Below are positions 1 to 8,051 of a stretch of DNA of 64,000 bases, in pieces. The notes under the pieces are model-generated. The model saw nothing but the letters and a program-made list of their open reading frames with translations. It did not search any database and had not been told where the DNA came from. The position numbers and the translations under genes were made by a program. How positions within the stretch are numbered: the stretch's first letter is position 1; the number at the start of each line of letters is the position of its first letter. This stretch comes from DATJGF01 sp035495315 (GTDB taxonomy: Bacteria > Verrucomicrobiota > Verrucomicrobiia > Limisphaerales > UBA8199): contig DATJGF010000044.1 of assembly GCA_035495315.1 (NCBI GenBank), positions 62,001 to 126,000 on the forward strand. The letters are read 5' to 3'.

Positions 1-1
1 T

Positions 2-796
2 ACACGCGCGAGGCCCGACATTCTGCTGGGGCTGCCTTTTGTCAGCGCGAAATTTCCTACATATGGCGCCTACAACAAAGCCGGCGTTGCGGAAATCCTG
101 GGCGATCAATTTAACTCCGCCTCAAAGCTGGCCGCCCCTTGGCTCGCGTCGACCGTTTTCCTGAATCGGAAAGGGAAATTTCAGCCGGTGGTCTTGCCTC
201 CTGAGGTTCAGTTTTCACCCGGATTTGGGATCTGTGTTGCTGATTTTGATGGTGATGGAAATGAAGACCTGTTTGTGGCGCAGAATTTCTTTGAGGTTCA
301 ACCGCAAGCGGTCCGATGCGATGCGGGCAGAGGTGTCCTGGTGCGCGGCAATGGACGCGGAGACTTTGAAGCAGTGCCCGGGCAGATCAGTGGATTGACA
401 GTTTATGGCGACGGTCGGGGCGCGGCGGTCTGCGATTTTGATGAAGATGGGCGAATCGATATCGCGATCGGGCAGAACGGCGCCGAAACGCGACTGTTTC
501 ACAACGCAAGCGCCAAACCGGGCTTGAGGGTCCGCCTGGCCGGGCCACTCGGCAATCCGGATGGGATTGGAACGCAACTGAGGCCGATGTTTGGCAAGCG
601 GGCTGGTCCGTTGCGCGAGATCCATGCCGGCGGTGGTTATTGGTCTCAGGACGCCGCGGTGCAAGTTTTCGGCACGCCAGAACCAACAACCGGTTTATGG
701 GTTCGTTGGCCAGATGGGACGACGAATGTTTTTGATATCGTGCCCGGTGCGAGAGAGATCTCGGTCAGTAAGGACAAGGTCAGCGTGCTGAAGTGA
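2..796 (+). CDS. CRTAC1-family protein with ASPIC/UnbV C-terminus (5'-truncated)
   Basis: The frame is open from the left edge of the window, so this is the C-terminal 264 residues of a longer secreted protein. A calcium-binding FG-GAP/VCBS loop is seen in ADFDGDGNEDLF and a second in CDFDEDGRIDIAIG. The end carries an ASPIC/UnbV domain (GIGTQLR, then EIHAGGGYWSQDAAVQVFG and WVRWPDGT). These proteins are exported beta-propeller-like proteins of uncertain function and are abundant in Verrucomicrobia and Acidobacteria. A GTG at 188 could be mistaken for the start, but the family pattern clearly continues upstream of it (GLPFVSAKFPTYGAYNKAGV). Nothing in the visible context fixes a role. Confidence 0.85.
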   Translation, partial: TRARPDILLGLPFVSAKFPTYGAYNKAGVAEILGDQFNSASKLAAPWLASTVFLNRKGKFQPVVLPPEVQFSPGFGICVADFDGDGNEDLFVAQNFFEVQPQAVRCDAGRGVLVRGNGRGDFEAVPGQISGLTVYGDGRGAAVCDFDEDGRIDIAIGQNGAETRLFHNASAKPGLRVRLAGPLGNPDGIGTQLRPMFGKRAGPLREIHAGGGYWSQDAAVQVFGTPEPTTGLWVRWPDGTTNVFDIVPGAREISVSKDKVSVLK

Positions 797-951
797 GAGG
801 GAGTCAGGGAATCTCCCAAATAGATTCACACGAGCAGGACATTGAACAGATGAACCTCACAAACCCCTCGAACGCTGAACTTCGAGAATCAGCGCTAAAC
901 GCCGAAGTTTGGAATTCGAAGGCGTAAGATGCGCACCGAGGCAGAGATAGC
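797..951. other. Intergenic gap between convergent genes
   Basis: About 155 bases between the CRTAC1 gene tail and trpF, which converge. It holds several GAAC/TTCGA-rich words but no clear terminator, RNA gene or ORF. Confidence 0.4.
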
Positions 952-1629
952 TTAAGACCCCGCCCTGGCGTGTTTACCCACGATCTTAGCGCGTTCAATA
1001 AAAAGCCTGAGCTTGCGAATGTCTTTGGTACCGTCAGGGGTGCTGACGCCGGAATTAACATCAACCGCGTAGGGCCGTACGAGGCGAATCGCCTGGCGAA
1101 CGTTGCCGGGATTCAGGCCTCCAGCAAGAATCACCGGCAATTTCACCGATTGGACTATTCGTCTACTAATACGCCAATCGTGCGGTTGCCCGGTCCCGCC
1201 GACCTGCCCTGTTTCCTTCACGGCCGTATCCAAAACGATGCCGTCCACTTTGCCCAGGAATCTCCGTGCCTCGGCGAGCGCGCGTTCGTCAAGGACATGC
1301 ACGGCTTTATAAACCTTAACGTTGGGGAGCCGTCGTCGAATCGTCTCGGCTTCGTCGGGTTCGGTTTCACCATGCAACTGAATAGTCGTCACGCGCGCAA
1401 CGCGGGCTGCCTGCATAATTGCGGCGGGACGGCTCAGGTGTGTTACCAAAACAGTCGAACAAAACGGCGGCAGTTTCGCAGCGATCCCGCGGGCTACTTC
1501 GGCAGAAATGAAAACACTCCGGGAAGGATGAACCTGGCCAACGAGAAAACCTATCGCATCTGCGCCGCAGGTAATCGCTGCGAACGCATCTTCAAGGTTG
1601 GTAATGCCGCAGATTTTGACTTTTACCAT
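952..1629 (-). CDS. trpF: Phosphoribosylanthranilate isomerase
   Basis: TrpF carries out the Amadori rearrangement of N-(5-phosphoribosyl)anthranilate to CdRP in tryptophan synthesis, in the cytosol. The 225-residue protein has the usual single TIM barrel: the N-terminal strand KICGIT carries the catalytic Cys7, IVLDT carries the catalytic Asp134, and the phosphate-binding loops are LAGGLNPGN and VDVNSGV. Length fits the family. The ATG at 1629 gives the canonical N-terminus directly before KICGIT. No other trp gene is nearby, so it is a stand-alone trpF, as in many bacteria with scattered trp genes. It converges on the CRTAC1 gene. Confidence 0.95.
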   Translation of the reverse strand: MVKVKICGITNLEDAFAAITCGADAIGFLVGQVHPSRSVFISAEVARGIAAKLPPFCSTVLVTHLSRPAAIMQAARVARVTTIQLHGETEPDEAETIRRRLPNVKVYKAVHVLDERALAEARRFLGKVDGIVLDTAVKETGQVGGTGQPHDWRISRRIVQSVKLPVILAGGLNPGNVRQAIRLVRPYAVDVNSGVSTPDGTKDIRKLRLFIERAKIVGKHARAGS

Positions 1630-1672
1630 TGGGGTCTCAAACAGAAGGTAAGTCCCTGTTCAATTTGTATCC

Positions 1673-3262
1673 TCATGTTCCGGTCTCCTCTGAACTGTGA
1701 ACGTGACCAGGGCGGCCTTCCAACAAGCCAACCACCCAAAGTAATGCCGCACCGGCGAAGTAGACGACGGCAAACCCTGGTGCTGCGGTAAACCACGCGA
1801 AGTGATTTTCCACTCCGCTTGGGCTCAATTGGTACGCATGAATGAGCCCTACTGCAGAGCAGATTGCCGCAGCGGCCAGCCAGGCGGCAGCGTGTTTGAA
1901 CTTGCGGTCAATGACAAACGCCATGACGGCGGCATAGATAATCGAGGTGATCAGAAAGCCCTGACTCAAGGCAATCACGCCGCGCACATGAAGATTCGGG
2001 GCAAAGCGATCGACCGTGCTGGTCAAGTCCGTTCCGGCGACGCGGAGGGAGGTCTCAATCTGCACGAGCAGCCATGCCGCTAAAGAGGGAATCAGTCCGG
2101 CCGCCACCGCCAGGGCGTGAGGTCGCGGGCTGCTCTGAAAAGCCTGTGCTGTGATTACCAACCCAATCCACAACAGAATCCCCAAGGTGACCTCCAGCGG
2201 TATGAAACGCAGCACCTGCCCGACGATCCCAAAAAGGGCGACGGCGCAGATGACGCCGCCGTTGAGCCACGAGTAGCTCCAGCGGGCCCCGAGAGCTTTC
2301 CATCCGGGGTGACCGATATAAAGCGTCGTGGCGAAAGGACTGCCGAGGCACGCAGCGACTATGCTCCCCAGTCCATTGGCCAGCAGTGAGCGGCGCGTCG
2401 GAAAAGAGTCGCCGGCGGCTTCGGCGCTTTCGAGGCATTGCAGCGAGCCGATTATGTTGAACAGCCCCATCGGGAAGATAACCGCCATGTAAGACCAGCC
2501 GATTTTGGAAAACAGAAATTCCAACACACTGTCACCCGACCATTGCGGCGCATGAAATGACGGTGCCGCTGCCTCGCTGGCCGGGGCCGGCGAAATGACG
2601 CCTGCCGCGCGCAAAACCCAGGCTAATAAGGTGCCCATGAACACTGCGACAAAGCCAGCAGGCAAGCCGAGCGGAAGTTTCAAGCGTGCGGCGTAACACA
2701 CCAAAATGAGCAGCATTGGCAGCAGACCCAGTTCCGGCATCGCGAAGATTTGAAATACGAAGCCCATCGAAATGAATGTAATGGCTATGCCGGCCAACGA
2801 GGAAAGCAGTGCGGCTCGCGGAGTGTGACGGCGTAAAGCAGCTCCAAAAAATGCGCCCCCCAGCTCCATCAATCCGCTGAGAAAACACGCAAAAAGTCCG
2901 GCCTTCCAGGCCAGGACTGGATCTTTTGTCTGCCGGTAAATGGGCGCCATGATAAAGACGATATAGGCGAAGAGACTGACGGTATTGATCCCATATGGCA
3001 TCGCGGTAACGTCATCGCGGCTTTCGCGCCGGGCGAGTTTCCAGGCCAGCCAGGCAAAATATAAATTGCCGACGAGGATAGAGAATGCGGCGCCGGGCAA
3101 GATTTTGGCAACGACCTCGCCGGCACTGATGCCGCAGAGCAAAGGACACAAAGTAAAGATCAGCAGCAGTTGTAAGAGGTTGTCGACAAAGAGGCCAAAA
3201 AAGCCATCGAGGTCGCCTTTAGAGATGTGCCAAAATCGAACCGGTGCCGCCATGCGATGCAT
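1673..3262 (-). CDS. NCS2-type nucleobase permease
   Basis: A very hydrophobic protein of about 529 residues with 12 or more membrane segments, resembling the NCS2/AzgA-like (xanthine/uracil/purine) permeases. The family-like signature DDVTAMPYGIN follows the first helices, and a conserved glutamate-containing stretch (LMELGGAFFG) comes later. It probably imports a purine, pyrimidine or related organic anion, but the substrate cannot be read from the sequence. The frame extends to a TTG at 3292; I prefer the ATG at 3262 (MHRMAAPVRFW), with the ATG at 3253 as an alternative. The gene is about 40 bases upstream of trpF on the same strand, so co-transcription is possible without an obvious functional link. 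Confidence 0.8.
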   Translation of the reverse strand: MHRMAAPVRFWHISKGDLDGFFGLFVDNLLQLLLIFTLCPLLCGISAGEVVAKILPGAAFSILVGNLYFAWLAWKLARRESRDDVTAMPYGINTVSLFAYIVFIMAPIYRQTKDPVLAWKAGLFACFLSGLMELGGAFFGAALRRHTPRAALLSSLAGIAITFISMGFVFQIFAMPELGLLPMLLILVCYAARLKLPLGLPAGFVAVFMGTLLAWVLRAAGVISPAPASEAAAPSFHAPQWSGDSVLEFLFSKIGWSYMAVIFPMGLFNIIGSLQCLESAEAAGDSFPTRRSLLANGLGSIVAACLGSPFATTLYIGHPGWKALGARWSYSWLNGGVICAVALFGIVGQVLRFIPLEVTLGILLWIGLVITAQAFQSSPRPHALAVAAGLIPSLAAWLLVQIETSLRVAGTDLTSTVDRFAPNLHVRGVIALSQGFLITSIIYAAVMAFVIDRKFKHAAAWLAAAAICSAVGLIHAYQLSPSGVENHFAWFTAAPGFAVVYFAGAALLWVVGLLEGRPGHVHSSEETGT

Positions 3263-3424
3263 GAAACAAATTGACCGCCGCGGGGACGTCAAGTCTGCAG
3301 ATTATCGAAAAGCCATTTAATCATGGTGTGTTAGGTGAGGGCACAGGTGACTTGTTGAGGCCTCCAAGGCTATTTGGGTCTTGTTGTAATGAATGACGCA
3401 ACGCTAGATTCGTACTAAGGTCAG

Positions 3425-3988
3425 ATGACGCCGCGGCGCGAACGCTTGCTCTGTTACGGCGGTATTGTGGGGGCGACTGCCGCGATATTTGCGCTACTCT
3501 GCGGCCACAGCGATGCACCTCCGTCATTCACTTTAATTCCGATTAAACAGATCAACCAACGTGGGACGGATTTCATCGTTTTCCGGTTAACCTCTCCGGA
3601 TGTGACGCGCCTCAGCCTCTGGGACCCTGGCCATATCGAGGTGCCACTGGAATCCAAAAGACCGCATTCCGCCCGTTTGCCGCTTTGGAGACGTTACTAC
3701 TATCCGGCACAATGCGTTACTAATTTCGCGCCTACAGAGTTCAGGCGGCGGGTCGAATTTGTAATCCGATCGCCAACCAGTCAGATCTGGCGCTTGCAGC
3801 TTCGGTTGGAACACACGGTCCGTTTAATGGTTTGGAAGGAACGGTTCCAAAAAGAATGGGAGTGCCTGAAGGGTTTTAATTTCGCCGCGATGGGGGCGGC
3901 CTGGTCTGTCCCATCCCAGCTCGTTTGCTCTTATTACGTTTGGAGTCCGGATTTCACCAACAAAGTGTCGGCGGAGCCAGGCCCGTGA
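3425..3988 (+). CDS. Hypothetical exported protein
   Basis: I do not recognise this 187-residue protein. It starts with a basic stretch (MTPRRER) and a hydrophobic segment (about residues 10-27) that looks like a signal peptide or anchor. It continues with a mixed alpha/beta region rich in Arg and aromatic residues (RRYYYPAQCV, LVCSYYVW). No catalytic motif is visible. It lies alone between the divergent permease gene and gatB. Coding is supported by an open frame with a plausible secretion signal; the antisense frames in the same place look less protein-like. Confidence 0.55.
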   Translation: MTPRRERLLCYGGIVGATAAIFALLCGHSDAPPSFTLIPIKQINQRGTDFIVFRLTSPDVTRLSLWDPGHIEVPLESKRPHSARLPLWRRYYYPAQCVTNFAPTEFRRRVEFVIRSPTSQIWRLQLRLEHTVRLMVWKERFQKEWECLKGFNFAAMGAAWSVPSQLVCSYYVWSPDFTNKVSAEPGP

Positions 3989-4032
3989 GAATTGTGCGAC
4001 AACCCATGCTCGCCCTTTGGGTCTGCAGGACC

Positions 4033-4067
4033 TTGGACTTTGGACCTTGGACTTTGGACTTTGGACC
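4033..4067. repeat. Five tandem TTGGACY heptamers before gatB
   Basis: Five contiguous seven-base units (TTGGACT or TTGGACC) end 18 bases before the gatB start codon. They are in frame with gatB if an upstream start is used, giving a repetitive leader (GLWTLDFGLWT) that is not part of known GatB proteins, so I treat them as a noncoding tandem repeat. Confidence 0.75.
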
Positions 4068-4085
4068 TGTAACACTGATCCTGCA

Positions 4086-5510
4086 ATGGAATACGAAGCG
4101 GTGATCGGCCTAGAGACGCACGTCCAACTCAAGACGAAGTCAAAGATGTGGTGTGGTTGCGCCAACGAATTCGGCGCGCCTCCCAATACCAATGTCTGTC
4201 CGGTTTGCCTGGGCTTGCCCGGCGTGCTGCCGGTCGCCAACGAGGAAGCGTTGTGTCTGACCGCCCTCACCGGCTATCTGCTCAATTGCACCGTCGCCCC
4301 CTACGCTAAATTCGACCGGAAGAATTATTTCTACCCGGACATGCCGAAGAACTATCAGATCACGCAATATGATAAGCCATCCACTCTGAACGGCTACGTC
4401 GATTTTGAGTTTGGCGGCTCACTCTCGCGGGTTCGGATTACGCGCGCGCATCTCGAGGAAGACGTCGGTAAAAATTCCCATTTTGAGCGTAACAGCGGCG
4501 TGGATTTCAATCGGGCGGGAGTGCCGCTGATGGAGATCGTATCGGAGCCGGATATCACGAGCGCGGATATGGCTTATGAGTATCTCAACGCGCTAAAAGA
4601 CATCCTGGTTTATGGCGACGTGAGTGATTGCGACATGGAAAAGGGGATGGTGCGTTGTGACGTGAACGTCAGCGTCCGGCCGAAGGGACAACAGGAATTA
4701 GGGGCGAAGATCGAAATTAAGAACATGAACAGCTTCAGCGGGGTGCGCAAGGCGCTGGAGTACGAGATTCCACGCCAGATCGAGGTGCTGAAAAGCGGGG
4801 GCAAACTCCTCCAGTCGACGCGTCGCTGGGATGATGTAAGCGGGATCACCGAAGAGATGCGCACTAAAGAACACGCGCATGATTACCGCTATTTTCCCGA
4901 GCCGGACCTGATGCCATTTCAACCGACCGAGGCATGGCTGGGTAGTGTTTCGAAACGAGTGGTCGAGCTGCCACTCGCTCGCAAGCGTCGTTTCATGCAG
5001 GAATACCAACTGCCCCCCGCCGATGCCCAAACTTTTGTCTGGGACCGCCCGCTGGGCGACTACTTCGAACGCGTCGCAAAGGAGGCGAAAAATCCGAAGG
5101 CGGTTGCAAACTGGGTCATTAACAATTTGCGCGCGAAAATGACGGAGACGGGCACTGGCCTCGAAGAACTGAGGTTCGAATCTCCGGCAATTCCTGAACT
5201 CCTTGAGCTGGTCGATAGCGGCACGATCAGCACGCGCATTGCGCAGGATGTCTTTGCGGAGATGTTCGCCACCGGTGAAAAGCCCAAAACGATTGTGGAG
5301 AAGAAAGGCCTGGTCCAGGTGAGCGATACCGGTGCGATCGAACAATTCTGCGATCAGGTGATTACGGCAAATCCAGGGCCGGTGGCCGATTACAAAGCGG
5401 GCAAGACTGCCGCGCTGAATTTTCTGAAGGGACAGGTGATGAAGCTGAGCAAAGGCAAAGCGAACCCGGCTCTCGTTGGGTCAGTTTTGGAACGAAAACT
5501 GCAACCGTAG
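4086..5510 (+). CDS. gatB: Asp/Glu-tRNA(Asn/Gln) amidotransferase subunit B
   Basis: GatB is the kinase/transamidation subunit of GatCAB, which converts misacylated Glu-tRNA(Gln) or Asp-tRNA(Asn) to the amide form. The 474-residue protein matches usual family length. Recognisable elements are the N-terminal YEAVIGLETHVQL, the Cys-rich region CGCANEFG...CPVCLGLPG (zinc site), FDRKNYFYPDMPKNYQITQ, the CDVNVSVRP and KIEIKNMNSF strands, and a C-terminal YqeY-like tail domain ending in KGKANPALV. The ATG at 4086 is chosen because upstream codons encode only a repeat-derived leader. gatA and gatC are not adjacent, a common arrangement. Confidence 0.96.
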   Translation: MEYEAVIGLETHVQLKTKSKMWCGCANEFGAPPNTNVCPVCLGLPGVLPVANEEALCLTALTGYLLNCTVAPYAKFDRKNYFYPDMPKNYQITQYDKPSTLNGYVDFEFGGSLSRVRITRAHLEEDVGKNSHFERNSGVDFNRAGVPLMEIVSEPDITSADMAYEYLNALKDILVYGDVSDCDMEKGMVRCDVNVSVRPKGQQELGAKIEIKNMNSFSGVRKALEYEIPRQIEVLKSGGKLLQSTRRWDDVSGITEEMRTKEHAHDYRYFPEPDLMPFQPTEAWLGSVSKRVVELPLARKRRFMQEYQLPPADAQTFVWDRPLGDYFERVAKEAKNPKAVANWVINNLRAKMTETGTGLEELRFESPAIPELLELVDSGTISTRIAQDVFAEMFATGEKPKTIVEKKGLVQVSDTGAIEQFCDQVITANPGPVADYKAGKTAALNFLKGQVMKLSKGKANPALVGSVLERKLQP

Positions 5511-5523
5511 CAACGTCCGTCAG

Positions 5524-5605
5524 GTTTTGGAGTGCGCCAGTCCTCTGGCGCTTTCGGATAGCCTTTGCAAATCAAAAACACCAGAGGACTGGCGCACTCC
5601 AAAAC
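5524..5605. repeat. 25-bp perfect inverted repeat (family A), intergenic copy
   Basis: Arms at 5524-5548 and 5581-5605 are exact reverse complements over 25 bp around a 32-base loop; each arm contains GTGCGCCAGTCCTCTGG or its complement. A closely related copy lies at 20363-20445 inside a gene. This copy sits between gatB and mpl, and could act as a transcript hairpin. No transposase is nearby, so it looks like a non-autonomous REP/MITE-like element. Confidence 0.93.
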
Positions 5606-5689
5606 GCTGGAGCGCCCTCGTCATCTCGTCTCTTACACAAAGGTTCTTTTGCCTTTTTCACCCCTCGCAACCGGCCTATTATTGGCGCG

Positions 5690-7087
5690 ATGTTTTCGCA
5701 AATTCGGTCGGTTCACTTTGTTGGGGTCTGCGGCACCGCGATGGCATCGGCGGCTGCAGCGTTGAAAGAAAAGGGAGTCCAAGTCACCGGCTCCGATCAA
5801 AACGTTTACCCGCCGATGTCGACGTTTTTAGCCGAGCGGAAGATTGAGGTAATGGGCGGGTACGCCGAGGCAAACCTGGCGCATAAGCCCGACCTGGTGG
5901 TGATTGGTAACGCAATCTCGCGGGGGAACCCCGAAGCGGAGTTTGTCCTCGATCACAAACTGCCGTATTGCTCGCTGCCGGAGTTGCTAAAGCATTTTTT
6001 CATTCGCGGCAAACGTTCGTTGGTGGTTGCAGGGACGCATGGGAAGACCACGACGACTTCGCTGCTGGCCTGGGTTTTCGAGCACAACGGCCTGAACCCG
6101 AGTTATCTGATTGGCGGCATCCCCAATAATCTGGGGCAAGGCGCGCGGTTTACCGATAGCGCATGGTTCATTATCGAGGGCGACGAATACGACACCGCTT
6201 TCTTCGACAAGCGGAGCAAGTTTATCCATTACCTGCCGGAGGTCGCGATCATCAACAACGTCGAATTCGATCACGCCGATATCTTTCCCGACCTGGAGGC
6301 AATTAAAAACTCATTCCGGCATTTCATCCGGCTGATCCCGCGCAACGGTCTGTTGCTGGGCAACGGCGACGACTTGAACCTATCGGAACTGTTGAACGTC
6401 ACCCATTGCCCGGTGAAGCGGTTCGGCCTGGGCGAGACCAATGCCGTCGAGGCGTTCAATATTCGGTATGGACCAACGGCGACCGAGTTTGAGATCCCCA
6501 GCTTCAAGTTCCACACGAATTTAGTCGGTGAACTGAACGTGCGGAACGCGCTCGCCGTCGTGGCCTGTGCGAAACATTGCGGCTTGAAAAATCATCAGAT
6601 CCAGGCGGCGTTCGACACATTTAAAGGCATCAAACGACGGATGGAAATTCGCGGCATTGCCGGCGGTGTGACGGTAGTCGACGATTTTGGGCATCATCCG
6701 ACAGCGATTCGAGAAACCTTAAGGGCTCTTCGCATCCGTTTCCCCAAACAAAAAATGTGGGCGGTTTTCGAACCGCGCTCGAATACAACCCGGCGCAACG
6801 TGTTTCAGTCCGAATTGGCCGATTCGTTTGCCGATGCGGACGCAGTAATTGTGTCGCAAGTGGCCCGGCTGGAATTGCTGGCGCCCACTGAACGCCTCGA
6901 CCCTGAACGGCTGATGGCGGACCTGAAGACCGGCGGGAAGATCGCGGCCTATTTAGCAGACGCGGATGCGATCGTATCACATTTGGGGCAGCAGGCGCAG
7001 GGCGGCGACGTCATTGTCGTGTTCAGCAACGGCGGCTTTGGGGGCATTCATCCAAAGTTGCTCGCGCGGTTGGGAACAAAAATGTGA
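5690..7087 (+). CDS. mpl: UDP-N-acetylmuramate:L-Ala-gamma-D-Glu-meso-DAP ligase
   Basis: Mpl reattaches the recovered murein tripeptide to UDP-MurNAc in peptidoglycan recycling. The 465-residue protein has the Mur ligase layout: an N-terminal UDP-binding domain (VHFVGVCGTAMAS), the ATP P-loop GTHGKTTTT at about 115-123, the central motif EGDEYDTAFFDKRSKF typical of Mpl rather than MurC, NNVEFDHADIF, and a C-terminal domain beginning near RMEIRGIAGG with DDFGHHPTAI. It was separated from MurC by the GDEYDTAFFDK motif and the VYPPMSTFL segment. It follows the family A inverted repeat. Confidence 0.94.
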   Translation: MFSQIRSVHFVGVCGTAMASAAAALKEKGVQVTGSDQNVYPPMSTFLAERKIEVMGGYAEANLAHKPDLVVIGNAISRGNPEAEFVLDHKLPYCSLPELLKHFFIRGKRSLVVAGTHGKTTTTSLLAWVFEHNGLNPSYLIGGIPNNLGQGARFTDSAWFIIEGDEYDTAFFDKRSKFIHYLPEVAIINNVEFDHADIFPDLEAIKNSFRHFIRLIPRNGLLLGNGDDLNLSELLNVTHCPVKRFGLGETNAVEAFNIRYGPTATEFEIPSFKFHTNLVGELNVRNALAVVACAKHCGLKNHQIQAAFDTFKGIKRRMEIRGIAGGVTVVDDFGHHPTAIRETLRALRIRFPKQKMWAVFEPRSNTTRRNVFQSELADSFADADAVIVSQVARLELLAPTERLDPERLMADLKTGGKIAAYLADADAIVSHLGQQAQGGDVIVVFSNGGFGGIHPKLLARLGTKM

Positions 7088-7111
7088 AGTACGCGGCAAT
7101 AGAAAGATTGA

Positions 7112-7150
7112 CGGACAGGAAGATTTGGTTTTTCCGTCCGGCTATTTTTC
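7112..7150. terminator. Possible bidirectional terminator hairpin
   Basis: Between the convergent mpl and DUF72 genes, CGGACAGGAA (7112-7121) can pair with TTCCGTCCG (7132-7140), with one bulged A and a 10-base loop, followed by a T-rich stretch (about 7144-7149). It has the shape of a rho-independent terminator. Energy was not computed. Confidence 0.45.
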
Positions 7151-7915
7151 TGTCAAAGCCAGTTTGGCGGCTGGCGCCTCGTTTCTCGCCCGGTTGGTGA
7201 CCATCTCGATCAGCAACTGGGCATTGTAAGGCGCCCGGACATTCGCGTCGTTATTGAAAAAGGCATACACGGTTTTGCCTGCCTCCGCCTGTCTTCGAAT
7301 ATGCGCTGCCCAGGGCTTAAGCTCGTCGCGCGTGTAATCATGGGCTGCACCACCTTCCAGTCCGTGAAATCGAATGTAAACCAGGTCGCTTGTCACAGTC
7401 AGGTTCGTCGGCATGGCCAGTGAACTTAACGAGACGTGGGCCGCGCGATGATTTCGCAGCAGATGGAATACCTCCTCGTCGACCCAGGAGGGATGACGAA
7501 ACTCAATCGCGTGGTGGTAACGTCGCGGCAATAGACGCATAAAGGCGTCCAGGCGTGAGAGGTCCTTGCGCAGGATCGGAGGCAACTGCCACAGAATAGC
7601 ACCAATTCGCCGCTTCATAGGCTCGATGCGATCAAAAAACTTGTCCAATGCTCCATTAAGATTCGCCAGCTTCTTCATATGGGTAATGAACCGACTGCCT
7701 TTAACGGCATAGATGAAGCCCGGAGCCGCCTTCGTTTTCCAGCCTTGGACCATGTTAGGAGAAGGAAGCCGATAAAAGGTTGCATTGATTTCCACCGTGG
7801 AAAACTGGGTAGCGTAGAATTCGAGATGCCGGCTTTTGGGAACATCCTCAGGATAAAAGCATTTTTCCCAGCTTTTGTACGACCATCCGCTGGTCCCGAT
7901 ATTTATATTCGACAC
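7142..7915 (-). CDS. DUF72 family protein
   Basis: The protein belongs to the DUF72 (YecE-like) TIM-barrel family: it starts NINIGTSGWSYKSW, then has STVEINATFYRLPS, the EFRHPSW segment, a LVYIRFHGL strand and the late FNNDANVRAPYNA motif. The biochemical role of the family is unsettled. I place the start at the GTG at 7915 because a strong Shine-Dalgarno run (GGAGGAGG read on the minus strand) ends a few bases before it; the ATG at 7969 would add 18 Arg-rich residues with no family match. Length is then 257 residues, normal for the family. Confidence 0.9.
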   Translation of the reverse strand: MSNINIGTSGWSYKSWEKCFYPEDVPKSRHLEFYATQFSTVEINATFYRLPSPNMVQGWKTKAAPGFIYAVKGSRFITHMKKLANLNGALDKFFDRIEPMKRRIGAILWQLPPILRKDLSRLDAFMRLLPRRYHHAIEFRHPSWVDEEVFHLLRNHRAAHVSLSSLAMPTNLTVTSDLVYIRFHGLEGGAAHDYTRDELKPWAAHIRRQAEAGKTVYAFFNNDANVRAPYNAQLLIEMVTNRARNEAPAAKLALTEK

Positions 7916-7930
7916 CGAACTCCTCCTCCT
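7916..7930 (-). promoter_or_regulatory. Strong ribosome-binding site deciding the DUF72 start
   Basis: On the minus strand GGAGGAGGAG lies about 4-5 bases before the GTG at 7915. It is one of the clearest Shine-Dalgarno sites in the window and favours GTG over the upstream ATG. Confidence 0.75.
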
Positions 7931-7947
7931 ATCTCGCCACCGTCCTG

Positions 7948-7998
7948 ACGTTTGCGTTTCACGTCTCACGTTTTACGTTTCACGTATCACGTGTCTCT
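7948..7998. repeat. ACGTTTCACG/ACGTTTTACG short repeat cluster
   Basis: Several near-identical ten-base words (TTTCACGT, TTTTACGT, ATCACGT) are packed in about 50 bases upstream of the DUF72 gene. A comparable cluster occurs at 51058-51132 downstream of metY. They look like members of a degenerate repeat family; no protein is supported. Confidence 0.5.
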
Positions 7999-8051
7999 CA
8001 GCGCGTACTATACCCCCACTGCCACCAACCTGCAGCGACGACCATGTCAGG

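Noticed and set aside
4698..5345. 215-codon minus-strand frame opposite gatB
   Set aside because: gatB is unambiguous on the plus strand and the minus frame has no domain.
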